A stretch of 64,000 nt of DNA, taken from NCBI GenBank assembly GCA_900759715.1, contig CAAEXF010000139.1, positions 1 to 64,000 on the forward strand, in the 5' to 3' direction. Positions 25,495 through 35,114 of the stretch are shown here, in pieces (the first letter of the stretch is position 1; each line of letters starts with the position of its first letter). The stretch is from Clostridium_AM sp900759715. GTDB lineage: Bacteria > Bacillota > Clostridia > Clostridiales > Clostridiaceae. The notes under the pieces were generated by a model, which was given only the letters and a program-made list of their open reading frames with translations, searched no databases and was not told where the DNA came from. The position numbers and the translations under genes were made by a program.

Positions 25495-26547
25495 ATGGTT
25501 AAAGGAAGAAGATTTTTAAGCACTATGCTTACAGCATTGGTTCTTTCTATATCATTATGTGCAGCGAATGTACAAGCTGCTACAGTTACAAGAACTGATG
25601 GGGGATCAGGTGGAAGAATAGGTACAGCAAATAAAGTTGCTACAGACTTATTTGGAAAGGCATCAAATGTAATATTAGTAAATGGATATGGATATGCAGA
25701 TGCTGTAAGTGCTACACCTCTTGCGAAGCAACTTAATGCACCTATACTTTTAACAGCAGGTGGAAGTACTTTAGAGCCAGAAGTGGCAGATACAATTCAA
25801 AATCTTGGAGCATCAAAAGTTTACATAGTAGGGGGAACTGGTGTAGTATCTCCATTAATAGAAGCAAAGCTAAAAGCAAGCTATCAAGTTGAGCGTATAG
25901 CTGGAATAACAGATACTTCAAGAATGGGAACAAATGCAGAAGTTGCTAAACGAGTATTAAGCCTTAGTGGTAAAAAAGGTGCTGTATTAGTTAATGGACA
26001 AGATGGATATGCAGATGCATTATCTGTAGCATCAATTGCAGCACAAAAAGGATATCCAGTATTATTCGGAACTTCAAAAGCAGTGGCACCTGTAGTGAAA
26101 GATGTTGTAAGTTCAAATAGTCTAAGTGTACTAGCTGTTGGAGGAGAAGGAGTTTTACCACAATCAGTAGTAAGTTCTGTTGGTGGAACAAAAATAACTC
26201 AAAACACTCCTGATAGATTTGCTACAAACTTAGCTGTGCTAAATTACTTTAAAAATACTGATGGCTTAGATTTCAGCAATATTTATGTAGCAGCTGGTGG
26301 TGCTACAAACGATCAGTTTGCTGATGCTCTTGTTGCTTCAGCAGCAGCAGCAAAAACAGGTTCACCACTTGTACTAAGCGGAGTTGGAGCAAATGCAAGT
26401 CAAATAGCTTTAGCTCAAGAATATATTTTATCCAACATAAAAGATACTTCTAAAGTTGTAATAGTAGGTGGTACTGCATCTGTTTCAGACAGTATTATGA
26501 ACAGTTTACAAGCAGGAGATAGTCTTGAAGTTATATCTATAGAGTAG
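25495..26547 (+). CDS. Secreted cell-wall-binding repeat (CWB2) protein
   Basis: A 350-residue exported protein. Signal peptide with cleavage probably after NVQA (residue 28). The rest is three cell-wall-binding repeat 2 domains, the module that anchors clostridial S-layer proteins to anionic wall polymers. Repeated landmarks are VILVNGYGYADAVSATPLA and VYIVGGTGVVS in repeat 1, VLVNGQDGYADALSVA and LAVGGEGVLP in repeat 2, and FADALVASAAAA and VVIVGGTASVSDS in repeat 3. There is no extra effector domain, so it may be a minor wall protein or compete for S-layer anchoring sites. RBS GGGAGG. A terminator follows. Confidence 0.88.
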   Translation: MVKGRRFLSTMLTALVLSISLCAANVQAATVTRTDGGSGGRIGTANKVATDLFGKASNVILVNGYGYADAVSATPLAKQLNAPILLTAGGSTLEPEVADTIQNLGASKVYIVGGTGVVSPLIEAKLKASYQVERIAGITDTSRMGTNAEVAKRVLSLSGKKGAVLVNGQDGYADALSVASIAAQKGYPVLFGTSKAVAPVVKDVVSSNSLSVLAVGGEGVLPQSVVSSVGGTKITQNTPDRFATNLAVLNYFKNTDGLDFSNIYVAAGGATNDQFADALVASAAAAKTGSPLVLSGVGANASQIALAQEYILSNIKDTSKVVIVGGTASVSDSIMNSLQAGDSLEVISIE

Positions 26548-26579
26548 ATTGAAAGTAAAAAAATGCACAATAAAGTATT

Positions 26580-26628
26580 GGCAAGGATAGTATAATAATA
26601 AATTTTTCACTATCCTGCCTATTTTTTT
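26580..26628 (+). terminator. Terminator after the first CWB2 gene
   Basis: GGCAAGGATAGT pairs with ACTATCCTGCC (one bulge), followed by TATTTTTTT. Confidence 0.85.
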
Positions 26629-26973
26629 CCCTAACAAGGAGGAATTTTCAATTAGGTGTAGAATATATATTAGACAACAAAATTATACATAAGCAGACAA
26701 TAAGTTTTCTATATTCCAGTATATGATTAAATGGATATTGTGGTTAAAATTACTAAAGAGTGGGGTATAGAAAAACTAGAAATGATGTTGTATAATAGAA
26801 TCATAGTAAAGATTTCTAATAGATGAATAAATTAATAAATTATGAATATAGTAGAAATGACGCTTAAGTTATGATATAATTAAGAGTGAGTTTTGGAAAT
26901 CTTATCTATGAAAGGTTTTTTTAATAAAAATTAAATAAATTACACATAATTACTAGAATGTGTAGTACAAATA

Positions 26974-26982
26974 TGTTATAAT
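26974..26982 (+). promoter_or_regulatory. Extended -10 promoter for the S-layer gene
   Basis: TGTTATAAT, an extended -10, is the most downstream of three TATAAT sites in this region. No strong -35 is visible. Confidence 0.35.
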
Positions 26983-27060
26983 TAATCCTGTTTTAAAAAT
27001 ATGACCGAGCTACAACACTTTACATAGGGCTTGGAAGTATTTTAATAAAGTATATATTTA

Positions 27061-27099
27061 AAAATATATATATATATTTTAGAATTTTAATTAAAATTC
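27061..27099 (+). promoter_or_regulatory. Tandem perfect palindromes in the S-layer leader
   Basis: AAAATATATATATATATTTT (27061-27080) and GAATTTTAATTAAAATTC (27082-27099) are both perfect palindromes, one base apart, ending eight bases before the ribosome binding site GAGGAGGG (27108-27115). As mRNA hairpins they could stabilise the transcript or tune initiation. Confidence 0.5.
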
Positions 27100-27124
27100 A
27101 CTTAATCGAGGAGGGTATTACAAT

Positions 27125-30100
27125 ATGAGTAAAAAAGGTACAAAAGCACTTGCAAGTGCTACACTTATGTCCTTAGTTTTAACAACAGCTCTATCAGCTG
27201 GCCCAGTTAAAGCAGCACCAGGAAAAGCAGAAAGAATTGGAGCAGCTGACAGATATGCAACAGCAGCACAAGTTGCTACAAAGAACTGGACAACTAGTGA
27301 CAATGTAGTATTAGTATCAGGTGAAGGATATGCAGACGCAGTAAGTGCATCAGCATTAGCTAAAAAATTAAATGCACCAATACTTTTAACTACAGCAAAA
27401 ACATTAAGCACAGATACAGCTAGCGCATTATCAAAATTAGGTGCTAAAAATGTATATGTTGTTGGTGGAGAAGCTTCAGTTTCAACAGCAGTAAGAAATG
27501 AATTAAAGAAAACTTACAGCTTAGTAGAATTAGGCGGAGCTAACAGATACGAAACTAACGTAGCTGTAGCACAAAAATTAGTTGACTTAGGAGTAGATCC
27601 AAGCAGCGTAATCATGGTTGGCGGAGAAGGATTCTCAGACGCTTTATCAGTAGCTCCAGTAGCAGCTGCTAAAGGACAAATCCTTTTACTAGGAATGAAC
27701 AATGCTGACTACATGAAACCAGTACTTGACTTCGTAGCTAAGAATAAGTCAAAAGTTACTGTAGTTGGAACTAAAAATGTTATAAGCGAAGATATATTAA
27801 AGACTGTTAACGGAACAAGAGTTGACGGCGGAAAAGATAGATGGGATACAAACCAAAAAGTTTTAGCTAACTTCAAAGATACAGTTAAAATGGATAAATT
27901 ATATGTTGCTTCAGCAGCATACAATGCACAAGACAATGGATATGCAGATGCTCTAGTAGCTTCAGCTTTAGCTGGAAAATATGCTGCTCCATTAGTATTA
28001 GTTGATAAAGATGGAAATGAAGGAACAACTAACGCTTTAAATTACATCAAAAACAATGCTAAGAAAACAACTGATTTACAAGTTGTTGGTGGAACAGGTG
28101 TTGTTTCAGACAGCCTTTTAGGAAAAATAACAGATGCTGTTAATCCAAATGGTTCAACAGGAGATACAACTGTTAAATCAATAGAAGCAACTAGCTTAAA
28201 CCAAATCAAAGTTGTATTTGGAACTGATGTTGATTCAGACTCAGCAGAAAGCGTATCAAACTACAAAATAGATGGTACTAGTCTATCAGGTAATAAGAGC
28301 GATGACAACTATGCTACTGCATCACTTCAAGATGATAATAGAACTGTTTTAATTACATTAAATTCTGGAAAAGATCAACAAAAAGACTATACTGTTTCAG
28401 TTAAAAATGGTGTTTTAGTTGCTGATAAAACAAAGAGTATAACAGCATTTGATCAAAAAGTTACATTTGCAGATACAACTGCTCCAACAGTAAGCTCTGT
28501 AAGTGTGAAAGGAAACAGCAAATTAACAATCAAGTTCTCAGAACCTGTTAAAATGCCAGTTTCTTATGATTCAGCTGCAGACGCATATCGTCCAGATCAA
28601 AGTAGCCTATATTCTAAATTCAAAATAAATGGCCAAAATATATCAAGCTTTGGACTTGATACATCAAAGAGCGAAGTTAAACAAGCTACAATAGCAAAAG
28701 GTAAGCCAACAACAGGATCAACTATAGTTTGGGCAGACCAAATAGACTTCTATTTTGCATCAAGACTTTCAGCAGGAAATAATACATTAAAGATTTCTGA
28801 TGGAGATAGCAGTAATGGTGTATTAGTAGATGCAGCATCTTTCACAGTTAAAGAAGTAAGCCAAAGCTTTAACGTTGACAATGTTACTACTAAGCCTGTA
28901 GTTAAAGAAGTTAAAGCTGATGCAGATGGAACTCTTTGGGTAAGATTTGATAGACCAATGGATTCATATACAGCTACAAAAGGATCTAACTATGGATTAA
29001 ATGGTGATGATAAGCATATAGTAGATGGTAGCTTAAAAGAAAATGATTGCACAGTTAAGTTTAAGCATGTATCAGATATGAATAGCAATTCAAACACATT
29101 ATATATAAGCAATAGTGTAAAAGATGCTTACGGAAATAAAGTTGATGATAATACAAGAGTAAGCTTCACAAAAGCTGATGATAAAACTGCACCTACAGTA
29201 ACTAATGTTAATATGCCAGATAGTGAAACTATTCGTGTAACATTCAGCAAAGATATAGACAAGAATACTGCAATGGATTTAGCTAACTATAAGTTAAGAG
29301 ATTCTAGCAATGTAGATATAACTAGTCATATAAGAGTAGTTAAACCATCTTCTTTAAGTGTAAGTGATAGTACTACTGCTGGAACTATTACAAGAGATTA
29401 CAATGTTAGTGATGACAATGTATGGGATATAAAGATGTACAAAAATGCAAATGCTGCAAATTCTAGTGGCGATATAAATGATGATTGGAGATTAAATTCT
29501 TCCAAGTACAGTTTAACTATTAAAAATCTACAAGACACTACATCTAACCACAATGTTATGGGTGATTTTGATACAACATTAAATGGAACAGATGATGTAC
29601 AACCTAAAATGTATCCAACTGCGTACAAAAAAGCTGATAGTGAGCATAAAGTTGTTGTGTTATTCTCAAAAGCAATGGATGGTGACTCTGTAACTAATAA
29701 GGATAACTACAAATACAAAAATGGTGGAAATGATACTAAACAATTACCATCTGATACAAAAATTACAATCGGCAATGATAACAAGAGTGTAACTTTAGAG
29801 TTCCCAGATAGCTACTATGTAAATGGTACTTCTGATCGTGATAATGATAACAGAGTAATGGGAATCCTTGGAATGAACTTAAAAGATCAAGCTGGAAATG
29901 TAATAGATGCATTTAATAATTCTTGTACAATATCAAATAGTAACACAGGCGGTTCCATCACTTATAAGGATAAGACTTATAGAATGGAAAGCGATATAGA
30001 TGATCTAAAAGTTAGAGTACAATTTACAAATCCTATTGATTCAGATACATTAGATAAATCATACTTTACACTTGCAGGATTACATCCTGATAGCGTAGGA

Positions 30101-30832
30101 ACTGAAGGTTCTGATCTTGTATTAAGATTTAATAAAGATAGCAAGATAGATAGCAGTACAACAGTACAACAAGTATACCAAGATCCAACTGCAGGAAAAG
30201 CTGTATCTATGAATATTGGTAATAGTGGAAACAAAGCTAATGAATTAGCAGATAAACTTGATTTAATCAAGCTTTATGGTGCAAATGCTCTATTAACAAT
30301 GGATTCTCATGTAAAAGATATAACTGGTGCTTCAGTTACAGGTACTTACAGTATAGGTAAAGGCGGAACTGCAAATCAATCAGTATGGAACTATGAAGTA
30401 GCTCCAAAAACTACTTCAGACTACTGGTATGCAACTACTGATGCTGGAATAAGACTAAATGCAACAGATGCAAGAGATGCAGCTGCAGTTGTATTAACAT
30501 TTGATACAGTTCTTGACACTTCAGCTTCTAAAGTAAAAGCAGATGACTTTAGATTTAATATAAATGGTGTAGGTGCTGTAACAGCTGATAAAGTTGTAAT
30601 CAGTGGAAATACATTAGTATTCTTATTTGGTGATACTACAAGCAGCAAGTTTAAATCTGGAAGCAAGAATGTAACAGTATCATTGAAGAATCAAAGCATT
30701 GATGTAGAAGCTTTAGCAGATGGAAATGGAGATAACGCTAAGTTCGTTCCATCAAGCGATGATAAATCTGTAACAAGAAGTGTTTACACATCTGATAAAG
30801 TAGACCTTAGCACACTTAAAGAATTTAAATAA
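27125..30832 (+). CDS. S-layer-type surface protein: CWB2 anchor plus Ig-like domains
   Basis: A 1235-residue exported protein. Signal peptide ends near GPVKA-APGKA (about residue 31). Residues 35-335 are three CWB2 wall-anchoring domains (for example VVLVSGEGYADAVSASALA, VYVVGGEASVS, VIMVGGEGFSDALSVAPVAA, LQVVGGTGVVSDS). From about 350 to the end come repeated beta-sandwich units of SbsA/Ig-like type, each with a signature like IRVTFSKDID, VVVLFSKAMDGDSV or LWVRFDRPMDS. They form the exposed part and are rich in Asp, Asn, Ser and Thr, which suits calcium binding and O-glycosylation. Codon choice is more uniform than in neighbours, consistent with very high expression. The glycan cluster begins 570 bases downstream, so it is the prime candidate acceptor of that glycan. 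Confidence 0.88.
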   Translation: MSKKGTKALASATLMSLVLTTALSAGPVKAAPGKAERIGAADRYATAAQVATKNWTTSDNVVLVSGEGYADAVSASALAKKLNAPILLTTAKTLSTDTASALSKLGAKNVYVVGGEASVSTAVRNELKKTYSLVELGGANRYETNVAVAQKLVDLGVDPSSVIMVGGEGFSDALSVAPVAAAKGQILLLGMNNADYMKPVLDFVAKNKSKVTVVGTKNVISEDILKTVNGTRVDGGKDRWDTNQKVLANFKDTVKMDKLYVASAAYNAQDNGYADALVASALAGKYAAPLVLVDKDGNEGTTNALNYIKNNAKKTTDLQVVGGTGVVSDSLLGKITDAVNPNGSTGDTTVKSIEATSLNQIKVVFGTDVDSDSAESVSNYKIDGTSLSGNKSDDNYATASLQDDNRTVLITLNSGKDQQKDYTVSVKNGVLVADKTKSITAFDQKVTFADTTAPTVSSVSVKGNSKLTIKFSEPVKMPVSYDSAADAYRPDQSSLYSKFKINGQNISSFGLDTSKSEVKQATIAKGKPTTGSTIVWADQIDFYFASRLSAGNNTLKISDGDSSNGVLVDAASFTVKEVSQSFNVDNVTTKPVVKEVKADADGTLWVRFDRPMDSYTATKGSNYGLNGDDKHIVDGSLKENDCTVKFKHVSDMNSNSNTLYISNSVKDAYGNKVDDNTRVSFTKADDKTAPTVTNVNMPDSETIRVTFSKDIDKNTAMDLANYKLRDSSNVDITSHIRVVKPSSLSVSDSTTAGTITRDYNVSDDNVWDIKMYKNANAANSSGDINDDWRLNSSKYSLTIKNLQDTTSNHNVMGDFDTTLNGTDDVQPKMYPTAYKKADSEHKVVVLFSKAMDGDSVTNKDNYKYKNGGNDTKQLPSDTKITIGNDNKSVTLEFPDSYYVNGTSDRDNDNRVMGILGMNLKDQAGNVIDAFNNSCTISNSNTGGSITYKDKTYRMESDIDDLKVRVQFTNPIDSDTLDKSYFTLAGLHPDSVGTEGSDLVLRFNKDSKIDSSTTVQQVYQDPTAGKAVSMNIGNSGNKANELADKLDLIKLYGANALLTMDSHVKDITGASVTGTYSIGKGGTANQSVWNYEVAPKTTSDYWYATTDAGIRLNATDARDAAAVVLTFDTVLDTSASKVKADDFRFNINGVGAVTADKVVISGNTLVFLFGDTTSSKFKSGSKNVTVSLKNQSIDVEALADGNGDNAKFVPSSDDKSVTRSVYTSDKVDLSTLKEFK

Positions 30833-30863
30833 TATCAGTATAAGGTAAAGTTTAATAATTAGA

Positions 30864-30894
30864 GAGAAGGAAGATATATCTTCCTTCTTCTATT
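30864..30894 (+). terminator. Terminator of the S-layer gene
   Basis: A perfect self-complementary stem AGAAGGAAGATA-TATCTTCCTTCT, then TCTATTT. Confidence 0.75.
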
Positions 30895-31010
30895 TAAATA
30901 TTAGAACGGATATAATCATTTCAATTAAATTATTATAAAAACAAAGCAATTCAATAATTCATAAAAATAGTTAGGGCATATTCTAACTGAAAAATTAAAT
31001 GCTACATATA

Positions 31011-31060
31011 AAGAGACTAATGGCTAAGGTATAGTACATATTTTAGTTATTAGTCTTTTG
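31011..31060 (+). terminator. Second terminator-like hairpin downstream of the S-layer gene
   Basis: AAGAGACTAATGGCTAA pairs with TTAGTTATTAGTCTTTT (a few mismatches), followed by GCTTTTTATAT. It may be a back-up terminator or end a small RNA starting after 30900. Confidence 0.5.
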
Positions 31061-31403
31061 CTTTTTATATAATTTTAATGAGTAATTCCATTTATGTTTT
31101 ACAATTGAAAAATATAACAGTGTATTACTTGATTTAGGGTATAATAAAAATTTTAAAAAATTAAGAAGAAAACTCCATTGATAAAAAAGTCAGTTTGCTA
31201 GTAATGTTATTAGAAATAAATAGCATAAATTTGAAGATGATTTTAAATATTTAAGTATGTTGTCATTGGACAAATTATTCATTTAATTATATTTATTTCA
31301 CTTTATTATGGAATATTTGATTAAAAAAGTTGAAAATAGGTTGTAAATAAATTAATATTAAATTATATGAATTTATTTATTAATTTAGATGAGGGGTGAA
31401 AAA

Positions 31404-33227
31404 ATGTACGATGATTTATATGGAGAATCATATGGTGAAAACTGGTATTCGATAATACCTCTTGCTTTTTTAGTTTCTGTGGTGCCGTTGATTGTGTATG
31501 GAAAGATGATTAATCTTACAGGAGATTATTATAAGTACTGGAATGCAACGACAACAAGTTTAGATTTTTTTTCTTACTATAAAGCTATATGGATAATAAT
31601 ATCACTAATATTATGTACAATAGTTTTCGGTATAAAACTATTTAATAAGAGTATAGCAATACATAAAACTAAAATATATATACCTATGATTGTATATTCG
31701 GCCATGGTTATTCTTTCTACAGTTTTTTCAGATTTTAAAGAAATAGCTCTTTGGGGATTTGTAGAAAGATATGAAGGAATGTTAATAATTTTAGCTTATA
31801 TAGCTATAATGTTTATCACTATAAATTTGGTACAAAATGAAGTTAGTATAAAAGGAATACTTATTGCATTAATATGTTCTGCTGTAATTATTGGAACTAT
31901 TGGGATATTTCAATACTTAGGACATGATTTCTACAAGTCAATGTCCGGCAAAAAACTTATCCTTCCATCTCAATATCAGAACTTAGCATCACAGCTTAAG
32001 TTTGAATTTGGGGACAAGATAATATATTCAACCTTATATCATTACAATTATGTAGGAAGCTATATGGCAATGTTGTTTCCGTTAACTTTTACACTTTTTA
32101 TTTTAATTAAAAACAAATTTTATAAAATCATCATGGCATTAGTTAGTCTACTTATGTTTCTAAATCTAATTTTATGTCATTCCCGTGCAGGAATTGTAGG
32201 TGGAATAACGGCAACCTTAGTACTTATTATAACCCTTAGGAACTATTTTATAAAGAATTGGAAGCTTACAGCGGCAATATTAGTTGTGGCACTTATAGGT
32301 GGTGTAGGCTTTAATATATATTCAAAGGGAATGTTAAAAGCAAGAATTGGTTCTTTATTTAGTGATGCAGAAAGCTTAGCAAAAGGTTCTAATGTATCCT
32401 CACTTAGAGATGTAATAGCAAAAGATAAATCGTTGGAAATAGTATTCTCAGATAAGACTTTAAAGATACAAAGTGATAATGGAAACTTAACTTTTAAAGA
32501 TGATAAAGATAATATTATAAACAGCGAAATAAATAAACAAAGTGGACAAGTAATTCTTAAAGAGGATAAGTTTAAAGATTTTAATATTAATATACAAGAT
32601 TATTCTACTAGCTCTGATAAAAGATATACTATGGATGTAAATAGAGGAAGTTTAAAAATACCTTTAGCTATTTATAATGATCACTTTAGTTTTACAAATA
32701 CTAATGGTGACTCTTTAGAGATAAAGGCTGCTGAAAAATGGGGATTTGAAGGTAAAGAAAAGTTAGGTTCTGCTAGAGGGTATATATGGTCAAGAAGCAT
32801 TCCACTTTTAAAGCATTCAATAATCCTAGGATATGGTCCAGACACTTTTGCAGCTAAATTTCCACAAGATGACTATGTAGGAAAGCTTGTAGCATATGAT
32901 ACAATTCAAATGCTTGTAGATAAGGCGCATAATTTATATCTTGAAAATGCAATTAATATAGGAGTGCTTGGATTAATAGCATTTCTAGCAATGCTCATTA
33001 TATACTTTATATCCTGTGTAAAATTATATTTTAAGAATGAATTTAATGATTTTTATTCTATAGTTGGAATAGCTATATTTACAGCTATTTGTGGATATTT
33101 AGGAGCTGGTTTTTTCAATGATAGCGTAGTATCAGTAGCACCAGTATTTTGGGTGTTATTTGGAATAGGGATAAGTGTTAATTGTAAGCTGAAAGATGAT
33201 AGAATTGGTAAAGAGAAGATTGACTAA
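31404..33227 (+). CDS. O-antigen ligase/polymerase family membrane protein
   Basis: A 607-residue membrane protein of the Wzy_C/O-antigen-ligase family with about ten to twelve helices. Landmarks are LCHSRAGIVGG (family Arg), ARGYIWSRSIPLLKHSIILG (second conserved Arg region) and KAHNLYLENAINIGVLGL. Residues about 332-452 form a beta-rich, charged outer insertion that usual ligases lack. ATG 31404 follows GAGGGGTGA; an ATG at 31389 overlaps that site. Enzymes of this family join finished polyprenyl-linked glycan to an acceptor. Beside an S-layer gene it is a good candidate oligosaccharyl transferase for the surface protein (WsaB/WsfB role), but polymerase activity is not excluded. Confidence 0.8.
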   Translation: MYDDLYGESYGENWYSIIPLAFLVSVVPLIVYGKMINLTGDYYKYWNATTTSLDFFSYYKAIWIIISLILCTIVFGIKLFNKSIAIHKTKIYIPMIVYSAMVILSTVFSDFKEIALWGFVERYEGMLIILAYIAIMFITINLVQNEVSIKGILIALICSAVIIGTIGIFQYLGHDFYKSMSGKKLILPSQYQNLASQLKFEFGDKIIYSTLYHYNYVGSYMAMLFPLTFTLFILIKNKFYKIIMALVSLLMFLNLILCHSRAGIVGGITATLVLIITLRNYFIKNWKLTAAILVVALIGGVGFNIYSKGMLKARIGSLFSDAESLAKGSNVSSLRDVIAKDKSLEIVFSDKTLKIQSDNGNLTFKDDKDNIINSEINKQSGQVILKEDKFKDFNINIQDYSTSSDKRYTMDVNRGSLKIPLAIYNDHFSFTNTNGDSLEIKAAEKWGFEGKEKLGSARGYIWSRSIPLLKHSIILGYGPDTFAAKFPQDDYVGKLVAYDTIQMLVDKAHNLYLENAINIGVLGLIAFLAMLIIYFISCVKLYFKNEFNDFYSIVGIAIFTAICGYLGAGFFNDSVVSVAPVFWVLFGIGISVNCKLKDDRIGKEKID

Positions 33228-33244
33228 ATAATATATAAATTTGT

Positions 33245-33293
33245 AAAAAAAGTGTAACAATAGGTATTTTTCTACTTGTTACACTTTTTTAAG
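33245..33293 (+). terminator. Terminator after the ligase gene
   Basis: AAAAAAGTGTAACAA pairs with TTGTTACACTTTTTT around TAGGTATTTTTCTAC. It has 15 perfect pairs ending in a T-run. Confidence 0.85.
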
Positions 33294-33537
33294 TTTAAAT
33301 GAGCTTACATACGTGTTATAATAAATATGTCAAAATATAGGTTTATTAGTAAGTAATATATTTATTTTGTAGAGCTATATATAATAAAATTTTGAAAATA
33401 TGAAATAAAAGGTATTAGCACAACAAGGTAAAGCACGGAAAAGCCTTGTATTAGCTAAACTTAGTAGAGATAAAACATATATGACAAACGACGAAAAGAA
33501 ACTAAATGTTAAAATAGCATAATGAGGTGAATAGAAA
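33294..33537. other. Region upstream of rmlA with an unexplained open segment
   Basis: About 240 bases between the ligase terminator and rmlA. The part 33409-33522 is an open frame of 37 codons after a stop, with protein-like composition (reads VLAQQGKARKSLVLAKL and onward) but no start codon or ribosome binding site. It could be a gene remnant. The rmlA ribosome binding site GAGGTGA lies at its end. A promoter for the glycan operon is expected here; none is clear. Confidence 0.35.
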
Positions 33538-34416
33538 ATGAAAGGTATAATATTAGCAGGTGGAAGTGGGACAAGACTTTATCCTTTAACCATGGTAACT
33601 TCAAAGCAACTTTTGCCAGTATATGATAAGCCAATGATATACTATCCACTATCTACTTTAATGTTAGCTGGAATTAGAGATATATTAATAATTTCAACAC
33701 CAAAAGACTTACCTAATTTTAAAAATTTATTAGGTGATGGTTTAAGATATGGTATTAACTTATCTTATAAAGAACAACCATCTCCAGATGGATTAGCACA
33801 GGCTTTTATACTAGGTGAGGAATTTATAGGAAATGATAGTTGCGCAATGATATTAGGAGATAACATATTCCACGGAAATGGGCTAACAAGCCAACTTAGA
33901 AGAGCATTAGAAAATGAAGGAGGAGCAACAGTTTTTGGATATTATGTAGATGATCCAGAGCGCTTTGGAATAGTAGAATTTGATGAAGCTGGAAAAGTTA
34001 TATCCTTAGAAGAAAAGCCATCTAATCCAAGATCTAACTATGCAGTTACAGGACTTTATTTTTATGATAATAAAGTATGTGAATATGCAAAAACATTAAA
34101 ACCTTCTGCTCGTGGAGAGTTAGAAATAACAGATTTAAATAAAGTATATCTTGAAAAAGAAAAGCTTGATGTAATAACTCTTGGACGTGGCTATGGATGG
34201 CTAGATACAGGAACAGTAGACAGCTTAACAGAAGCATCAGAATATGTAAAAGTAATTGAAACCAGGCAAGGATTAAAAATAGCATGTTTAGAAGAAATTT
34301 CTTATAGAAATGGTTGGATTGATAAAGAAACTTTGCTAAGGAGTGCAATTACATATGGAAAAAGTCCCTATGGAGAACATTTAAAAAATGTTGTAAATAG
34401 TAAAATAATATATTAG
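33538..34416 (+). CDS. rmlA: Glucose-1-phosphate thymidylyltransferase
   Basis: A 292-residue cytosolic nucleotidyltransferase making dTDP-glucose from dTTP and glucose-1-phosphate, the first step to dTDP-L-rhamnose and to dTDP-3-amino-3,6-dideoxy sugars. Motifs: LAGGSGTRLYPLT, KQLLPVYDKPMIYYPLSTLM, ILGDNIFHG, EEKPSNPRSNYAVTGLY and LGRGYGWLDTGT. Length matches RmlA. First gene of the rmlACBD set; RBS GAGGTGA. Confidence 0.96.
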   Translation: MKGIILAGGSGTRLYPLTMVTSKQLLPVYDKPMIYYPLSTLMLAGIRDILIISTPKDLPNFKNLLGDGLRYGINLSYKEQPSPDGLAQAFILGEEFIGNDSCAMILGDNIFHGNGLTSQLRRALENEGGATVFGYYVDDPERFGIVEFDEAGKVISLEEKPSNPRSNYAVTGLYFYDNKVCEYAKTLKPSARGELEITDLNKVYLEKEKLDVITLGRGYGWLDTGTVDSLTEASEYVKVIETRQGLKIACLEEISYRNGWIDKETLLRSAITYGKSPYGEHLKNVVNSKIIY

Positions 34417-34474
34417 TTATGGACAACTTATAAATTTACGTTGTCTAATGTAAATTAAGAAAAGGGTGTATGAT

Positions 34475-35026
34475 ATGAATTTAATCGAAACCAAGCTAGA
34501 TGGTGTGTATATAGTAGAACCTAAGGTGTTTGGAGATGAGAGAGGATGGTTTATGGAAACCTATTCTAAAATCAAAACACCTGAAATAGATTGTAATTTT
34601 GTTCAAGACAATCACTCATATTCTAAAGAAAAAGGAACGCTTAGAGGTATTCATTTTCAAAATGGTGAGCATGTACAGGCTAAATTAGTGCGTTGTGTTA
34701 GAGGTGCAGTACTAGACGTTGCAGTGGATTTAAGAAAAGGGTCTAATACATATAAACAGTGGATAGCTGTGGAGCTTTCAGCAGAAAATAAAAGACAACT
34801 ATTTATTCCACGTGGCTTTGGACATGGATTTTTAACTTTAACAGATGATGTGGAATTTGTTTATAAAGCAGACAACTATTACAGCTATGAAAGCGACAGG
34901 AGTATCCTTTGGTGCGATCCAGATATAAATGTTGATTGGAATATAGAAAACCCAATAATATCTGAAAAAGATGCTAAAGCACCACTTTTAAAAGATAGTG
35001 ATTGTAGTTTTTCAATCAATTATTAA
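34475..35026 (+). CDS. rmlC: dTDP-4-dehydrorhamnose 3,5-epimerase
   Basis: A 183-residue cupin-fold epimerase, third step of dTDP-L-rhamnose synthesis. Landmarks: DERGWFMETYSK, DNHSYSKEKGTLRGIHFQ with the catalytic His, VLDVAVDLRKGS, FIPRGFGHGFLTL and ADNYYS. A GTG at 34466 is in frame but belongs to the ribosome binding site AAAGGGTG, so the ATG at 34475 is the start. It lies 58 bases after rmlA. Confidence 0.95.
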   Translation: MNLIETKLDGVYIVEPKVFGDERGWFMETYSKIKTPEIDCNFVQDNHSYSKEKGTLRGIHFQNGEHVQAKLVRCVRGAVLDVAVDLRKGSNTYKQWIAVELSAENKRQLFIPRGFGHGFLTLTDDVEFVYKADNYYSYESDRSILWCDPDINVDWNIENPIISEKDAKAPLLKDSDCSFSINY

Positions 35027-35114
35027 TAATGGCATAGTTCAATAAATATGTGCTTAAGAATTTTGGTCATTTATAATTAATACTTCATTTTCTCATTGAA
35101 GGGAGAGCAGAGAT

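Larger units (their letters stand above)
26548..27124. other. Long leader/promoter region of the S-layer gene
   Basis: About 575 bases without a gene. It holds the terminator at 26580-26628, three perfect TATAAT hexamers (26791-26796, 26875-26880, 26977-26982) and two perfect palindromes near the start codon. Several promoters and a long structured leader are expected for a very highly expressed surface protein. Confidence 0.5.
30833..31403. other. Intergenic region between the S-layer gene and the glycan cluster
   Basis: About 570 AT-rich bases. It holds the S-layer terminator (30864-30894), a second terminator-like hairpin (31011-31060) with no gene between them, and a TATAAT near 31140 that may drive the ligase gene. 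No reading frame is convincing. Confidence 0.5.

Noticed and set aside
27472..28140. DNA-level tandem repeats in the S-layer gene
   Set aside because: The similarity between CWB2 units is at protein level; the nucleotide copies are too diverged to call a DNA repeat.
33409..33522. Possible cyclic-di-GMP riboswitch before rmlA
   Set aside because: A GCACGGAAAAGCC stretch recalled the core of class I sensors, but the conserved stems and second helix cannot be drawn.
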